Source: Mesaphorura yosii
Taxonomy: Eukaryota; Arthropoda; Collembola; Poduromorpha; Tullbergiidae
Assembly: GCA_009869945.1 (NCBI GenBank)
Contig: WIXG01000070.1
Location: 124,001-188,000, forward strand
Direction: 5' to 3'
DNA length: 64,000 nt
The notes beneath the pieces are model-generated. The model ran no database searches. It was not told the DNA's origin and was given only the letters and a program-made list of their open reading frames with translations. The position numbers were made by a program, and so were the translations under genes. Below are positions 1-11,611 of the stretch, one piece after another (position 1 is the stretch's first letter; every line of letters starts with the position of its first letter).

Positions 1-3000
1 GCTCGAGATGCTGATGCTAGCCACAACGCGCTCGCTTCGAGTGTGTATATGTACGTGTGTGGCGAGGGTAATTCCTTTTTGTCTGCAACTGCGGTAGACA
101 GGAATTTTCACTTTGGCAACTTTCATGCTCGCTCGGCTCGCTACACAGTCTGAATGTCTGAAGCCCCAGTTCCAGTTCTAGAGTTCGAGTTCTAGTTCTG
201 GACTTCCAAAATGATGCAATGGTCTCTCGTTTTCGTCGCGATTCTCACGTGCTAGCGTAGCACTAGTACTATTAGTGGTATCGAGTATTCTGATTATCCA
301 GGAGGCAGGGCAGCCGTGGCGTGGCAGGTTGGAGTTACGTGGTGTTGAACCATTGAGACCAGGCGAACGAAGGAATGGATGAATGAAGACGGCAGGAAAG
401 TCGACAGTCGACGCAGACACGTAGAAAGCAGAAACAGAAGCTAGCAGGCATTTTGTTATGTGGAAGTTATGGAACTTAACGCGGTTTGTATTACCAGCAC
501 GTAGCCAGATGCAGTGAGCGAGCCAGCATTTGGAGAAATTGGAGAGCCAAGCGCGACGCCAAGCCAAGCCAGACCAATTCAACGGCTCGATCAATATTGA
601 AACTCGGGTATCATAGGCCAGCAAGCCATAAAATGAGATAACTAGCGAGTGAATGCAAGCCTCGTGGTGTAATATTTGGGCCAACCAGCCACTCTACGCA
701 CTGTTCTAAAGCGAAGCATGCAGCCCTGCAAAAATACGTGGCATAGCGTCAACGTTCGTTAGTTGGTATTTACTATTCTAAACTCATATTTCTATTTGTT
801 TACTACAACTCGTGGACTCATGCTCGATGCTCCATGGTCTCAGTGCTGGAATTCGCACTCGTACTACTCCAGGGGCTTTTCTCGCGTGCAGCAAGCGAAT
901 AACGAATGGGCAAGACTCAAGACAGGCATGGTGAAAGTGGAACAAAAGTTTTCTGCACGGCTGCGACCAAGACGAGAAAACGAGATGAGCGTGCAAACTG
1001 CAAACGCGAACTTCTCCCACACACTCAAAGCACATGGCATGGCAATCTTTTCATGCGCTGTGCCTGTGCCGTGCTTGTGATTACTATTGCCATTGCCATT
1101 TCGATTGCTCAAAGTTTTTCTAACTTTGGCTTGACTTGACTCGTCTCGTCAACACCATTAAAGCATTTGTGGCTGATGCTTCGAGCTTTTGGTGTTCTGG
1201 CGCAGAAGCGACGGGGAGTGGAGAAAATGGGAGCGGTAAAGTAGACGCAACAAAGCGCGAAGGATAGCATAGCATGGCGTGGAGAAAGCAGTGCAAACTG
1301 GATAGAAATCCGGATGCGGACCGACCCTGCAACATTTGGCATGCACATGTTGACTGGCTGGGCCAAAATGCGAAACGTAAAAGAAACTTTTGCATTCCAT
1401 CGTTGAAGGTTCCATAATGGCAGCACTTCGAAGTTCGAAGAAGTACATGACCATATTTTCAAACTCCTCGCTTTCTCTTGTCTCCTGCTCACACGGACCG
1501 AACCTGACATTAGAATTACAACTTAATGCGTCAGTTGGGAATTCAGCAGCATCCCAAGTATAAGCCATTCGCTGTAAAATGATCGCTTTTATGTAAATTT
1601 ACTTTATGATCACTTCGCACATGCAGTAGCTCCGCCGAGCCGAGCAACAGCCGGAGGAAAACTTTCAGACAGCAGCAACCTCGGAGGACAGAACAAATTC
1701 TCCGTGCTGGGTGCAAGGCAGAGAGTACGATGTCAATTTATCTTTTGTGGCAACCCTGGAACACTTCCAACTGGAACTAATATCAAAGGCTAAAGGTCGG
1801 GGCAGATAAATGAGCAAGATATTTTTTCCTGTCTTTGGAAATTTAGGGATTTGTTTGTCCTCTCAACAAAGAACGATGATGGCAAAAGATCCCGTTTCAA
1901 GATAGCAAATGCGATGCGGCATGCAACTGATTATGACTATGTGTCTCAATGAATGAAGATGAAAATCTTTGAGTCTCTCATCACAATGGCCGTGACTGGA
2001 ATTCAAGAAACTGTGCCCTTGTGTTCAACAGCAGGATTTCCTAGCATAACCTGGGGAAATGGGCCATTGGTGCCCTACCTGGAACAACGCAAAATGCTAC
2101 AAGATGTCTAATGAGAGAATGAGAATGCCATATCTAGACCCTTCCTAATTTCGATCTTACTACACTTAATTAAATTCTCAGACTACCTTTCAAACTTTCA
2201 AATTGCATTAGTTGAACTCGGGTTATATCACGGACTCTTATTTTTCGATTGTAATCAAAACCTTCACAATTTAAAACTTTCTAGAAAGGACATTTCTAAT
2301 TGTACGCGTGAGGCTTGGCACAAACTGTGAAAATGATTTAAGATCGATAAGCATGAGTTCAGGAGTTCTGTGAAACTCCTTCCAGGCGATGTTTAACAGG
2401 CAGCAGTGGCAGTAGCTTGGAACACGATGAGTTGGAGTTTACATGATTACGTTGTCCTACACTAAAACCGAGATCCATCAGATAAAATAACGCAGTTTTA
2501 GCAGCAGCGTAACAATAGTGGAGATTACAAGGACGCGACGCAGTAACCATGCAATACTTCATCAATCACAAATCGCGAAGAGGTCATGTTTAAGTAAATC
2601 GGTAAATGAGAGTACTAATTTATTAATACATTGCAGCAAGAAATCTATGTTTTAACTACTAACAATTGCTTTGGGTTTCTGTGTACACAATTACACCAAG
2701 GTTGATGAAGATATGAAAACATAATTAATAGTGAGATAAAGCTTCTACCGACAAGCTAGCATACACCTTAATATAAACTTTGGGATATACACAACAGAAG
2801 CACAGGAAGATTATACAAGCTAACAAGAAATTCATAAATCTATTCATGGGATGAAGGAATACTTGTTAGAACACGAGGACACCTGGTATCGTTACGTAAT
2901 TACAGTGTATGTGGACGCTACAGATTGAGATTAACATCAGCTTCACTTTTTCCACGATCTGCATTGTAGCAATTTATCAAAATTCCCGCAAGATGGGAAA

Positions 3001-3869
3001 GCACCTTCAATGTTAACATTTGAACTGATTTGTGATGATGAATTACCAATTATTTGCGATTTGCGACGAAGCGTTGCGAAATTATAAACAGAATAAGAGC
3101 TTTCGGATTTCAGCGCAAAACAAAGGACGATTATCAATACATTTTCATACATCTCGAATAACAGAAATCTGCTGGCCTGTCGAATTGCGTATTTACACGA
3201 AGCAAATAGATCCCGGTTCATTCGACGACATAATAGAGACACGTCGTTAACTAATGCTTATTTTAAACGAGTTGCACTGGCGAGATAATGAGCTGTGTAC
3301 TCCAGTTTGGCAGAAATTAAGTTCAAGTGATTAAAGTGATGCGCTGTAACGTCCTCTTCTCTTCATCTGTCATCTTTCTGATTCCGACGGCGATTTTACT
3401 AAATGTGATTTTAATTTCTCCACGTCTGATGTTTGTTTTCCTGTGTGAAAGATACATGCGTTTGACAATGGGAAATGCGCCTTGCGGGGAGCCATACCAC
3501 GTCAATGAACTTAAATGAGCTGAATTGGAGCAAAAGTAGCATCGGTTTAAACGAACTGATAGAAAACTCCATGCGCGATGAGTACGAAAATTACTTCAGA
3601 CTTGAAACAGGACGTCAAGAAACTAGACTCTGAATGGCCAATCCTTTGCTTCAGAAGTTTTGACGCAGGGCATTTGAATTTGAAACTCAGATCTCTGCAT
3701 CCCCTTCGACCTTCCTGGTGGAAGCAATTCTGAACTTTGAACAGGACCACCACAGCCTAGTTTCTGAAAGAACTCTCGAATTGAAAACGCGGCTCGAAAA
3801 TGAATTTGCAGATCATTGGCGTGACAAGGTAAAGGGGCTTGGGTAGTCTTGCAGGCGGACATTTGCGCT
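1..3869. other. Intergenic stretch without a supported gene
   Basis: No stretch here gives a protein I recognise. The open frames are short, overlap each other on both strands and lack paired splice sites that would extend them. The sequence shows short direct repeats of GTTCTAG/GTTCGAG type near 175-205 and CATAGCATAGCATGG-like repeats near 1265. AT-rich sequence dominates from about 2150 to 3300. Regulatory DNA or untranslated exons of a gene outside the window cannot be excluded. Confidence 0.5.
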
Positions 3870-4291
3870 CTATCGTTGCTGGTGTTGTTGGTTCACAGCT
3901 TGGTTTGCTTGGTTAATAATTTCATTAATAGCAGGCAGAATCACGTCAGCTGGTGGAACAACAACATCTAACTGCATATTGTGAAAATATCTATCACCTT
4001 CTTCTTCATCACTATCTGGCTCAATTGGTTGTGGTTCTGGTTGTTGTCGCGGTGGGCTACTATTTTGGAAGGGAGATGGGGCTCTTCCAATTTGCTGGTA
4101 AAGGCCACCGTGACCTCTCACAACTCCCCTGAGATTTGATCGACACACTCTGCAGAAATTGTCTCCAGCTAAAAGAACACATTGAACGTCGTATTTTAGC
4201 GGTGACACAAAACAAATACACTCGTTCAAGTTAACTCGCGAAACTTACGCCTGGTGTAGTGACAGCAATTTGGGCAGGTCTAGAGAAAGAG
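3870..4291 (-). CDS. Possible small zinc-ribbon-like protein (3' exons only)
   Basis: Two exons can be read on the minus strand. A short exon (about 4250-4280) lies between an acceptor ending TCTCTAG and a donor GTAAGT and reads TCPNCCHYTR. Joined in phase to the exon beginning after TTCTTTTAG (about 4171 downward) it continues PGDNFCRVCRSNLRG, so two CxxC pairs are brought together, the spacing expected of a small zinc ribbon. The rest is Pro/Gln-rich, then acidic (PDSDEEEGD), and ends with a Gln-rich tail at 3870. I could not find the start exon with certainty. The ORF at 5505-5732 on the same strand also carries a CPFC motif, but the splice phases I tried do not join it. Family not recognised; the zinc-binding idea is inferred from cysteine spacing only. 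Confidence 0.35.
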
Positions 4292-4376
4292 GAAAGGAAA
4301 AGGATGTTTGCAAATATTATGAGTAAATTTTTTGAGTTTGAAACGGAATTGAACAACAACAAACAAAAGCTGCGCT

Positions 4377-4435
4377 TCACTTTTGAAAAGTGACTCCGGA
4401 CTGTCGGGACCCACCTTTTCCACTTTTGAGAAGTG
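4377..4435. repeat. Two short palindromes of CACTTTTGAAAAGTG type
   Basis: A perfect 17-bp palindrome (4377-4393, TCACTTTTGAAAAGTGA) is followed 28 bases later by an imperfect copy (4421-4435, CACTTTTGAGAAGTG). They lie about 180-240 bp upstream of the plus-strand ATG at 4614. A pair of dyads upstream of a start could be protein-binding sites, but no known factor is recognised. Confidence 0.4.
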
Positions 4436-4613
4436 AAATAAGTGAAACAAGTAAGTGATATAAGGCTTGTGGTTAAGGCAGCTAACGTCTGCAAGGCTGG
4501 AAATTCGCTTTGTTCTTTGTCGGAACTGCGCAGGCTGCGTGCGGGTTAAACTCAAGATTTAATTATTGTGCGAAGTGCTACATTTAATACGCGAATTAAT
4601 TGCAATCTGGAAC

Positions 4614-5139
4614 ATGGCTGCACGTGATAGCGTTAAGGAACATTACTCAAAGGATCCCAACTCCGGTTTATATGTTTGTGTTGTGAAGATAGAAGGTGCG
4701 GAGTATGGAGTTTCTATGAAAGATCAAGGTGCCATGATCCGCTATGTTAAGATTCATTTCCCCGACCTGAGAGCACGACAGAACGCCAAGTGGACTGCAT
4801 CCATGTCGTAAGTAAACATAGCATTTACTATGTTAACATGTGCCTGAAATTTTTACCTTGCTTTCTAATTCAAATTTTGATTCATACAGACGGCAAAAAT
4901 TTCTGCAGAAGTGTAAGCAACGAAGTGAAGAAAGAAGCGTTGTCATCGCTCTAAAACGCCGAAAGTTGGATCCTGAATCACAATACAGCTACGACTCACA
5001 GAAAGATGGGAAACTACCGTTAAATTTAAACGACACACTGGAAGATTTCAAGTTTCTAATCGCATCACCCGAGAAGAACTGTGTACTTCTTATTGATGCT
5101 CATTCATTCATTGAAACACAAAGACTTAGCAATTCTTAA
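4614..5139 (+). CDS. Two-exon hypothetical protein, possibly a degenerate BED-type finger
   Basis: Exon 1 (4614-4807) ends at a GTAAGT donor and exon 2 (4890-5139) follows an acceptor TTCATACAG. The join is in frame and gives a 147-residue product. Residues 10-50 read like the N-terminal BED zinc finger of hAT transposase-derived proteins: SKDPNSGLYVCVVK, then a basic/hydrophobic stretch and RYVKIHFPDL. The second Cys of the expected CxxC is Lys, so zinc binding is doubtful. The second half is basic then acidic and not recognised. It may be a relic or a domesticated fragment of a transposase, or a lineage-specific gene. The start is the first ATG after an upstream stop and has A at -3. No catalytic hAT domain follows in 5140-5480. 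Confidence 0.4.
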
Positions 5140-6749
5140 GGCTGCAGCAAACGGAATATTCCTCTCTTTCGTGCTCCCGGATGCGATTTGGCTCACAGTG
5201 CTGGAAACTTATCATTCTATCCATATCTCCGTTTGAAACGGTCACCTAAACTTCTGGATTTGTTAAAAAAAAACCACGACTCCAGCCTCCAGCTTAAGTT
5301 GGACAATTTCTTCAAGAAAAACTTAGTGAAGGTATTGCTCTTAATTCGGGATTGTTTCTGTTGTTCAATTTCATCTCCTTGTATCCTTGTTTTTAGTCTA
5401 TTCAATTACTCAATAAACGCTTACGTTGCTGTCAATGGGCAAGATCTTCCCGCAGATTCCTACGTTAGGGCATCGAACTAGACAAAAGCAACAACGGATT
5501 TTAGTTACAAGTTAATGAGCCAGTCGAATATGTAGTCATTGCATTTACTGATGTTTCGTGGTCCAACTGATCTGATGTCCGTAGCACAGAAAGGGCAGTA
5601 GGAGTCGTGAGCGCGGCGGACACGGTCCCCAGAAATGGTATCTTGCACAACTTCCTGATGCACACCACCTCCATGATGTCGATGGTTCCATCTGTTCCGA
5701 ATACTTCGTCGATAACGTCGGTCAGCAGGCATTTTGTCTCACGTTTTCGGATTCTGTCATGAATGCAAGAGTTTCACTCATTTCCAACTTCAAGTCCATC
5801 AATGTAATCTTGACGTAGCCAATTTCTTACCTTCTGCTTAACAATAACAATGGTCGGGCGGGGTCTTGTTTCTTGAAGAATTCCTGGTGTTGGGGATAGT
5901 ACTTCAGAAATTACGTCAGGGATGAACTTAAATACGAGTAACGAGATTGAGATTAAAATCTTAGCAGAAACAGAGAATTTCGTGCACCATATTTAACTGC
6001 AGTTCGCAGGATGGCTGTATGCTAGTATAGAATGTCCTTGAAAATTTTTGAATCACGTTCTAATTAACTGCTAGCGAATTTTGACAGCTTCCACAGCCTA
6101 TTCCAATCGAGTCACTCATTTCATGTCAACCATCAAACGTACAGTGATTCAAAATGGCTGATTAACGAAGGGGCGATTAATTATTGACGAAGAACGAAGG
6201 AGAACGATTTCCAACTTCCTTTATTTATACACAGTCGCACAACATGACCAACTACGTAACAGCTGAGAAACACAACAAAAGGCTGACTACTATGAACGAG
6301 CGAGGTGTGTTTCTGTTGTTGCTGTTGCTGGGCTCTCGTACATTCGTACCACCCGTAAGGGGTTTATTGCGTAGCACATGGGTGAGAGACCACGAGAATG
6401 AGGTTACCATAAGAAGTGAATGGGGTTTGGGAAAGGGACGACGTAAAGAGGTGAAGAATGTGCAAAAAAAATTTCCATATGAGCCAGCCAGGGAGCGAAG
6501 TTATAAAATCACTTTTTGTAGTGCAATAAATGCAGATCTGAATTCCCCAATTGCACGAATCTGACCCTGCATTTGTAATCCGCATTTGAGGAGCCTGACT
6601 GACTGAGTGAAGTGATACTTCCCAGATACCTCGGCCAAGGCAATTGTGACAATTGGGACTTGCGATTTGGTCATAATGGTCTTCTCAACGATATAGTGAC
6701 AGTGACTAACCACTCGTTACCGTACTTCAGAGATTAACTTCATTGGACA
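5140..6749. other. Interval with unassigned small ORFs
   Basis: A minus-strand ORF at 5505-5732 (75 residues, starts at an ATG with A at -3, contains His/Gly-rich and CPFC motifs) and a plus ORF at 6184-6564 are the longest. Neither matches a family I know, and neither has clear splice partners. The last part, up to 6749, should hold the promoter and 5' UTR of the JKAMP gene. Confidence 0.35.
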
Positions 6750-8116
6750 ATGGGCTATAGTTCTGCAATGGCCGGAGCCGCTGGCACAGGCGCTCTGCGC
6801 TACGAGTACGAGAGGAACATCAGCTACATTCTTAAACCGTGTCCAGGTTTCTATTGCGGACGCACGCAATTTGACAACGGAAGGTAGGCTTTAATCTTTA
6901 ATTACATTAGGATTTATAGTTGGGGGGTTCATGTCGGACTTTAATTTGTGTCCAGTTGGAGTACCTGCGGTCCTTGCCCCAGAGGATACTATAGAACGAT
7001 TGAATCCGCATGTGAAGTAAGTTCTGAAGCTTCTAGAAAGTAGGGAAAGAGGCGTCGCTGACTTTTTCTTTTGTTTACGGAAATATTGAAACAAACCGCT
7101 TACTAATTTCAGTCCTGCAAAGGCTACCTGTACCTGTACGACTGGCTCTATCTTGGCTTCATGGCGATTTTACCCATTCTGTTCCACCTCAGTTCAATAG
7201 ACCAAAAACGACTAAAGTAAGTTCCGTTCGACGTGTAGAAAAACTTTAAATTTTAACTTTACTTCATATAATCGCATTGCTTCCACTTTTCAGAAGCAAC
7301 AAGGAGACAGTTACGCTTGTGATCTGTGCCATTGTGGAAGTGGTGACAGCGGCTGTTGTGACGCTCTTGGTCTGGGAACCATTTGGAAGCTTTAGTATAG
7401 TCTCATGCGGGGTGAAGACGTTATCAGACTGGTATCCCATATTTTATAATCCAAACCCAAATTATGAGGAGACCTTGCATTGTTCACACGAAGTTGTATA
7501 TCCGCTGTAAGTGCTGCCATTCGTTTCGTCTCTCTCGTCGAGCTATCGAATGTTTTAACTGATATTTCGCCGTCCATTGAACAGGTACACAATCGTGCTG
7601 GTGTTCTATGCGTTAGCAGATCTGTTAATGGTAGTCCTTCGATCTCTCGTTCGACTTTGTGGAATTAAAGTTGCAAAGTCCATCTATTCGGGTCTTTACT
7701 TTTACCCGCTTCTTGCGCTCGGTCACTTGGTGTTCGCCGGGCTGATTTATGCGATATTCCCTTTCTCAACCGTGATGGGGTCGATAATCTCTATTGCTTA
7801 CCATTTCGCAAGAAGGACGAAACAGGTAAGTTGAAGTTGCAAAGATAATAAATATAGTCGCAAGTGAACTTTGGCTATTAATTGTCTTCCTAATGTTTTA
7901 TAGAATTTAAAGTCGCTTGTCTTGGAAAGTGTCCAAGACTGGCGAAATGTTGGAGTCATACTCTGCCACTGGTTCCTCCATGCTTATGGAATCATATCGA
8001 TAACACAATTGACTGACATTCGAAGAGATCTCTGCTTTTTGGTCATTGTGCCAGCCCCAGTCATCCTGTATATTTTAACAGTCAACTTTACAGACCCGTC
8101 AAAAATTCGTGATTGA
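6750..8116 (+). CDS. JKAMP: JNK1/MAPK8-associated membrane protein
   Basis: Six exons: 6750-6883, 6956-7016, 7113-7216, 7294-7506, 7585-7825 and 7904-8116. All junctions keep frame, giving 321 residues (vertebrate JKAMP is about 310). The N-terminal cysteine cluster (CPGFYCGR at residues 31-38, then CGPCPRGYYR and CESCKGY) is the family hallmark. It is followed by several hydrophobic membrane segments (for example YLYDWLYLGFMAILPILF and YTIVLVFYALADLLMVVL). In the known family the protein sits in the ER/plasma membrane, binds JNK1 and links ubiquitin-proteasome components to ER-associated degradation. The ATG at 6750 follows ACA and is the first Met of the conserved block. The gene is tail to tail with CHP1, 195 bp apart. 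Confidence 0.93.
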
Positions 8117-8157
8117 TATTTGTAGAGAGTTTTTATACTTTTCGTATACGTGTTAAA

Positions 8158-8217
8158 TTTATTTGGTATATAATCTCTCTATAGTAATTGCACATAGAAG
8201 ATGGTTTTACTATTAAA
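8158..8217. terminator. Interleaved poly(A) signals of JKAMP (+) and CHP1 (-)
   Basis: ATTAAA at 8212-8217 on the plus strand lies 96 bp after the JKAMP stop. AATAAA on the minus strand (TTTATT at 8158-8163) lies about 150 bp after the CHP1 stop. Each 3' UTR would therefore run into the other, giving overlapping antisense transcript ends. Confidence 0.5.
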
Positions 8218-8311
8218 CTGAACTCGACGCTTTTACATAATTTCTAAACAAGGGGTCAGGAAGGAAACGTATGCATAAAATAAACGAAAATGAAACCTAG
8301 CTTTGCGAGAT

Positions 8312-9047
8312 TTAATTAAGGAATTTGATTGACATCTTGTGCTCAACTTCTGACCGACTCAGGGACGCGCAAAATTCTTCGAAGGAAATCATCCCGTCTC
8401 CATCAGTATCAGATTCGGTTATTGTGCGCTCGGCGATGCTTAGCAGTTGATCCTCGCTGTAATCATAAATGCGAAATTAATTAAATTCTGAGTCAGCGAG
8501 CACGAGCGAAGCATTTGAATTGCCGTGACTCGAATCAATTAATTCCGTACCTGATGTTTTCGCCAACCATCATTTGAAGGATAGCAAGAAGTTCTTCTTT
8601 GGAAATGTAATTATCATTATCCAAATCATAGAGTTCGAATGCAAATCGCAGCTTCGCTTCACGAGAGTTGACGTTATTATCACGGGTCTTCCTAACAGGA
8701 CGAAAGTGTGCCAGGACACGTACAAATTGACGGAAATTTACGCGATCATCACTGTTCTTGAAGAATGAGTTCACAATCCGTTCCCCAAGCGGGTTTATAG
8801 CGAGTTCAGGTATCCGTAGAAAGTCATCACGACTCAGGGCACCAGTGGTTGATTTATCCAGTGATGTAAACCGACTGTAGAGTCGCTCAATTTGGTTGGC
8901 CGTGACTAAAGACGAGAAGTAAATATGAATACAAACGATATAACGCATTTCAAGCCGTTTGCTGTAATCACTGTACTGACACCCTGTTTCCTTCTGAATT
9001 TCAGCTAGCTCCTCATCTCGAAGCAGCAGCGATGGCCGACTTCCCAT
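8312..9047 (-). CDS. CHP1: Calcineurin B homologous EF-hand protein
   Basis: Three exons (minus strand order): 9047-8981, 8905-8551, 8456-8312, giving 188 residues (mammalian CHP1 is 195). The start MGSRPS matches the N-myristoylation type MGSR, and the end KMSIKFLN matches the family C-terminus. EF-hand loops are complete at residues 116-127 (DLDNDNYISKEE) and 157-168 (DTDGDGMISFEE); the two N-terminal EF-hands are degenerate, as expected for CHP proteins. Family members bind and stabilise Na+/H+ exchangers and regulate vesicle traffic. The intron 1 donor must be GTCAGT after GGGT: only this choice gives ETGFTANQIERLYSRF, in the frame of the conserved protein. The intron is itself open in frame. 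Confidence 0.93.
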
Positions 9048-10398
9048 GTTTGAAAGATGTGACCAAGCGATTAAGCACCAATGAACCTCCAGCAAGCGAT
9101 TTCAGTAGAACGCGTCGATGAACTGGAAGATGGGAACAAGAACGGGCAAATGAGCATTTTTTCTTAAACTGGCCCACCGGCCAACGCCAGAAGGAAAATA
9201 TAAATAGAAGTCGTTAAATTGTTCTACCACTTACTCCTTCACACAGTTCTATAACAGTTTCTTAGCTAAAATCCGAACAAAGCTGCGACGAGGATCTGTC
9301 GTGCCCAATAATTTCGAAATACTGAACTGGACTTATTGCTCCAGAGTCCAGCTTCACTCAGATGATAATTTCACGAGGTACGAAGTCTCTTTTCTTTTCT
9401 GGCACGTTTGTCTATGCTATGCTATGCCTGCTGCTGCCCACAAAACTCGGCCTTCCTAAATGCAGTATAAAGTTACTGCTCATAATAAAATTCTACGAAA
9501 TTATGCTCACTCACGAAGTGTAATGCGATTTGAGTATTGTTAAATACACAGCTGAACTAAGCTAACAACTCAAGGGTGAATGAGGTATGAGGTGGTGAAT
9601 TGAACGTGACGACGAGACCAGCATGCACGAACCTCATGCAGCATAAAGAGTAATAAAAACCATCTGAATCTGGTTACGATCAAAGTTAAATGGGATATGG
9701 CCTTGGTGGTTCCCATTATGCTCAGTGATATTATAACTTGTGCTTTCAAATGCTAAAAACGAAGAGCGTACGGTAGCCTTGTCTCGTCTCATATGTCATA
9801 CCCCACATGCCATTTCTGTGCATTAAGTGATGACAAAATGACAATCCTGTGCGAATCTCTGATCAGTACTCAGCCCGAATTATCCGAACCAGCGAACAAA
9901 TTCCACAGAATATTAACGACTGTTTGATAGTAGTTTGGTTGTGTTGTAACAAATGGTAGACAAAAATGGGAGAATTAGCATCGACTCACCCAATTCAATC
10001 AATCCAAGTGGTCGAATCGTCCAACGCCGAATCTTACAACTTTTGCCCTTAATCTGATAATGATGTACTGATCCGCACAACTTTTACTTAAACTAAATAA
10101 ATTAAAACTCAAATCTCAAATGATTCCTGAACGCTGTCATCTGTGATTATATATAGCTCACACACGTCGTATGAGGATAGCAGTCCAATGAGTGGGGCGC
10201 AGTCCAAAGGACAAACTGGCCAACACCAACACGTGAGGCTCTTTCGAGCGCAAAACCAAAATACGAAGACATCGTGCATGTCGACCAATTTACAAACACT
10301 CACGAACTCACAATTGTCAGTTCTTCTGGATAGAATGGGCCTTTGAGCATTTGCTGTGACCCGCTGACATTGGTAAATTGTAGTAGTAAGTAATCGTC
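9048..10398. other. Divergent intergenic region between CHP1 and mRpL11
   Basis: About 1.35 kb separating the 5' ends of two divergent genes, so it should contain both promoters. I see no coding exon. A short CTATG repeat occurs at 9414-9428. A minus-strand ORF at 10300-10608 overlaps mRpL11 exons and is a shadow frame. Confidence 0.5.
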
Positions 10399-11280
10399 AT
10401 GTCTAAAGCCGGCGGTGCTTTGAAGCAACAGCTTAAGGGGCTTCGGAAAGCTCCACCGAAAGTCATTCATGGAAATGTAATAAGATGCACAATCCCAGCA
10501 GGGCAAGCGTCTACGGGTAAGTTCACAAAGTACTAAAGCAAAAGTCACAAGTTCGTTCTTATTGCTTACCGGATTTGTGCTTCTCAGGTCCACCCCTTGG
10601 TCCGACACTTGGACAGGTGAGTTTTTATCTCAATTTTATGAAGACAGAGGCACTGCATGATGACTTTAGGACTCACTCTATTGTGTTTTGTAGCGTGGAT
10701 TGAATGTTGCGGCCTTCGTCAAAGATTTCAACGAGCGGACAAAAGATCTCAAGGAGGGAATACCTTTGCCATGTCGAATCCACTTGAAGCCAGATCGTTC
10801 TTACGAGCTGATCATGCATAATCCACCTGGAGTTTACTATCTGAAACAAGCAGCCGGAATTACGCGTGGTTCAATGTTGCAAGGCGACGGTAAGCTCAAC
10901 TTCGCATTGGCGCACCATGAAGTTTACTGAAATGATTGACCTTCACAGACGTGTGCGCTGGGAAAGTTACGAGGAAACACATTTACGAAATAGCGAAAAT
11001 AAAACAGCAAGACCCGCCGTTGAGATTCATGTCGTTAGAATATATTTGCAAGTCACTGATTGCGACTGCGAGATGTTGTGGAATTAAGGCAAGTTCTGAC
11101 ATTTCCAAGTTTTTCATTGTGGTTGTGAATACTTCACAAGCAGCAACTTTCCCTTCACAGGTAGTTGACAAAATAGATCCAGAAGAGTACAGACAATTTT
11201 TGGAGGAACGGAAAGCAATTGTGGAGCAGGAGCTGCAGGAACTTCGAGAAAAGAAAGAAGCCAAACTGCTACGTGCTTAG
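10399..11280 (+). CDS. mRpL11: Mitochondrial large-subunit ribosomal protein uL11m
   Basis: Five exons: 10399-10516, 10588-10616 (29 nt), 10694-10889, 10949-11088 and 11161-11280, together 200 residues (human MRPL11 has 192). The conserved uL11 core is clear: [38 protein letters not shown], shown here in part, including the [10 protein letters not shown] loop that contacts 23S-type rRNA at the GTPase-associated centre. The C-terminal RNA-binding half runs to a charged helical tail rich in Glu/Lys. The protein works in the mitochondrial ribosome stalk base. Intron 4 (11089-11160) has the donor AAG|GCAAGT, a GC-AG intron. It is 72 nt and stop-free in frame, so retention would insert 24 residues; the spliced form matches the family better (GIK then VVDKI). 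Confidence 0.94.
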
Positions 11281-11365
11281 GAATAGTGTCAACATTTCAA
11301 CATGTAGTCATTTTTGTATATTTTTAATCTTGGTCATCGTTGCTACAAAACGTCGGATGAGAATT

Positions 11366-11371
11366 AATAAA
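11366..11371 (+). terminator. Poly(A) signal of mRpL11
   Basis: AATAAA, 85 bp after the mRpL11 stop codon, followed by AT-rich sequence. Confidence 0.55.
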
Positions 11372-11513
11372 AGATGCAAGACGTTTCGAGAAAATCTTCA
11401 GATGAACTCTAGGATAAAATTCATCAAATATAGAGTCACTCCAGCCCTATCAATCAAGCGTCATTTTTACATTGCGCGTTCAAGTTAAGTGAGCTAGTGA
11501 GCACCAACAAGTA

Positions 11514-11519
11514 TTTATT
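11514..11519 (-). terminator. Poly(A) signal of the serine dehydratase gene
   Basis: AATAAA on the minus strand, 92 bp beyond the stop at 11612. It lies about 140 bp from the opposing mRpL11 signal, so these two transcripts probably end without a large overlap. Confidence 0.55.
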
Positions 11520-11611
11520 CATTCCCACTGTAAAATGGCAAATGATAATGAACAAAAAAGTAGAAACCGGAATTTCTGAACGCAATCCATCAAGGACAAG
11601 GCCACCATTGA

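Noticed and set aside
178-1568. Several overlapping ORFs of 80-170 residues on both strands
   Set aside because: Composition is uneven, no family motif appears, frames on both strands overlap, and no splice sites link them.
6184-6564. 126-residue plus ORF as an extra exon of JKAMP
   Set aside because: It ends at a stop before the JKAMP ATG with no donor in frame, and JKAMP is full length without it.
8906-8980. Reading CHP1 intron 1 as coding because it is open in frame
   Set aside because: Splicing with GTCAGT...TTTAG removes 25 foreign residues and restores the conserved ETGFTANQIERLYSRF.
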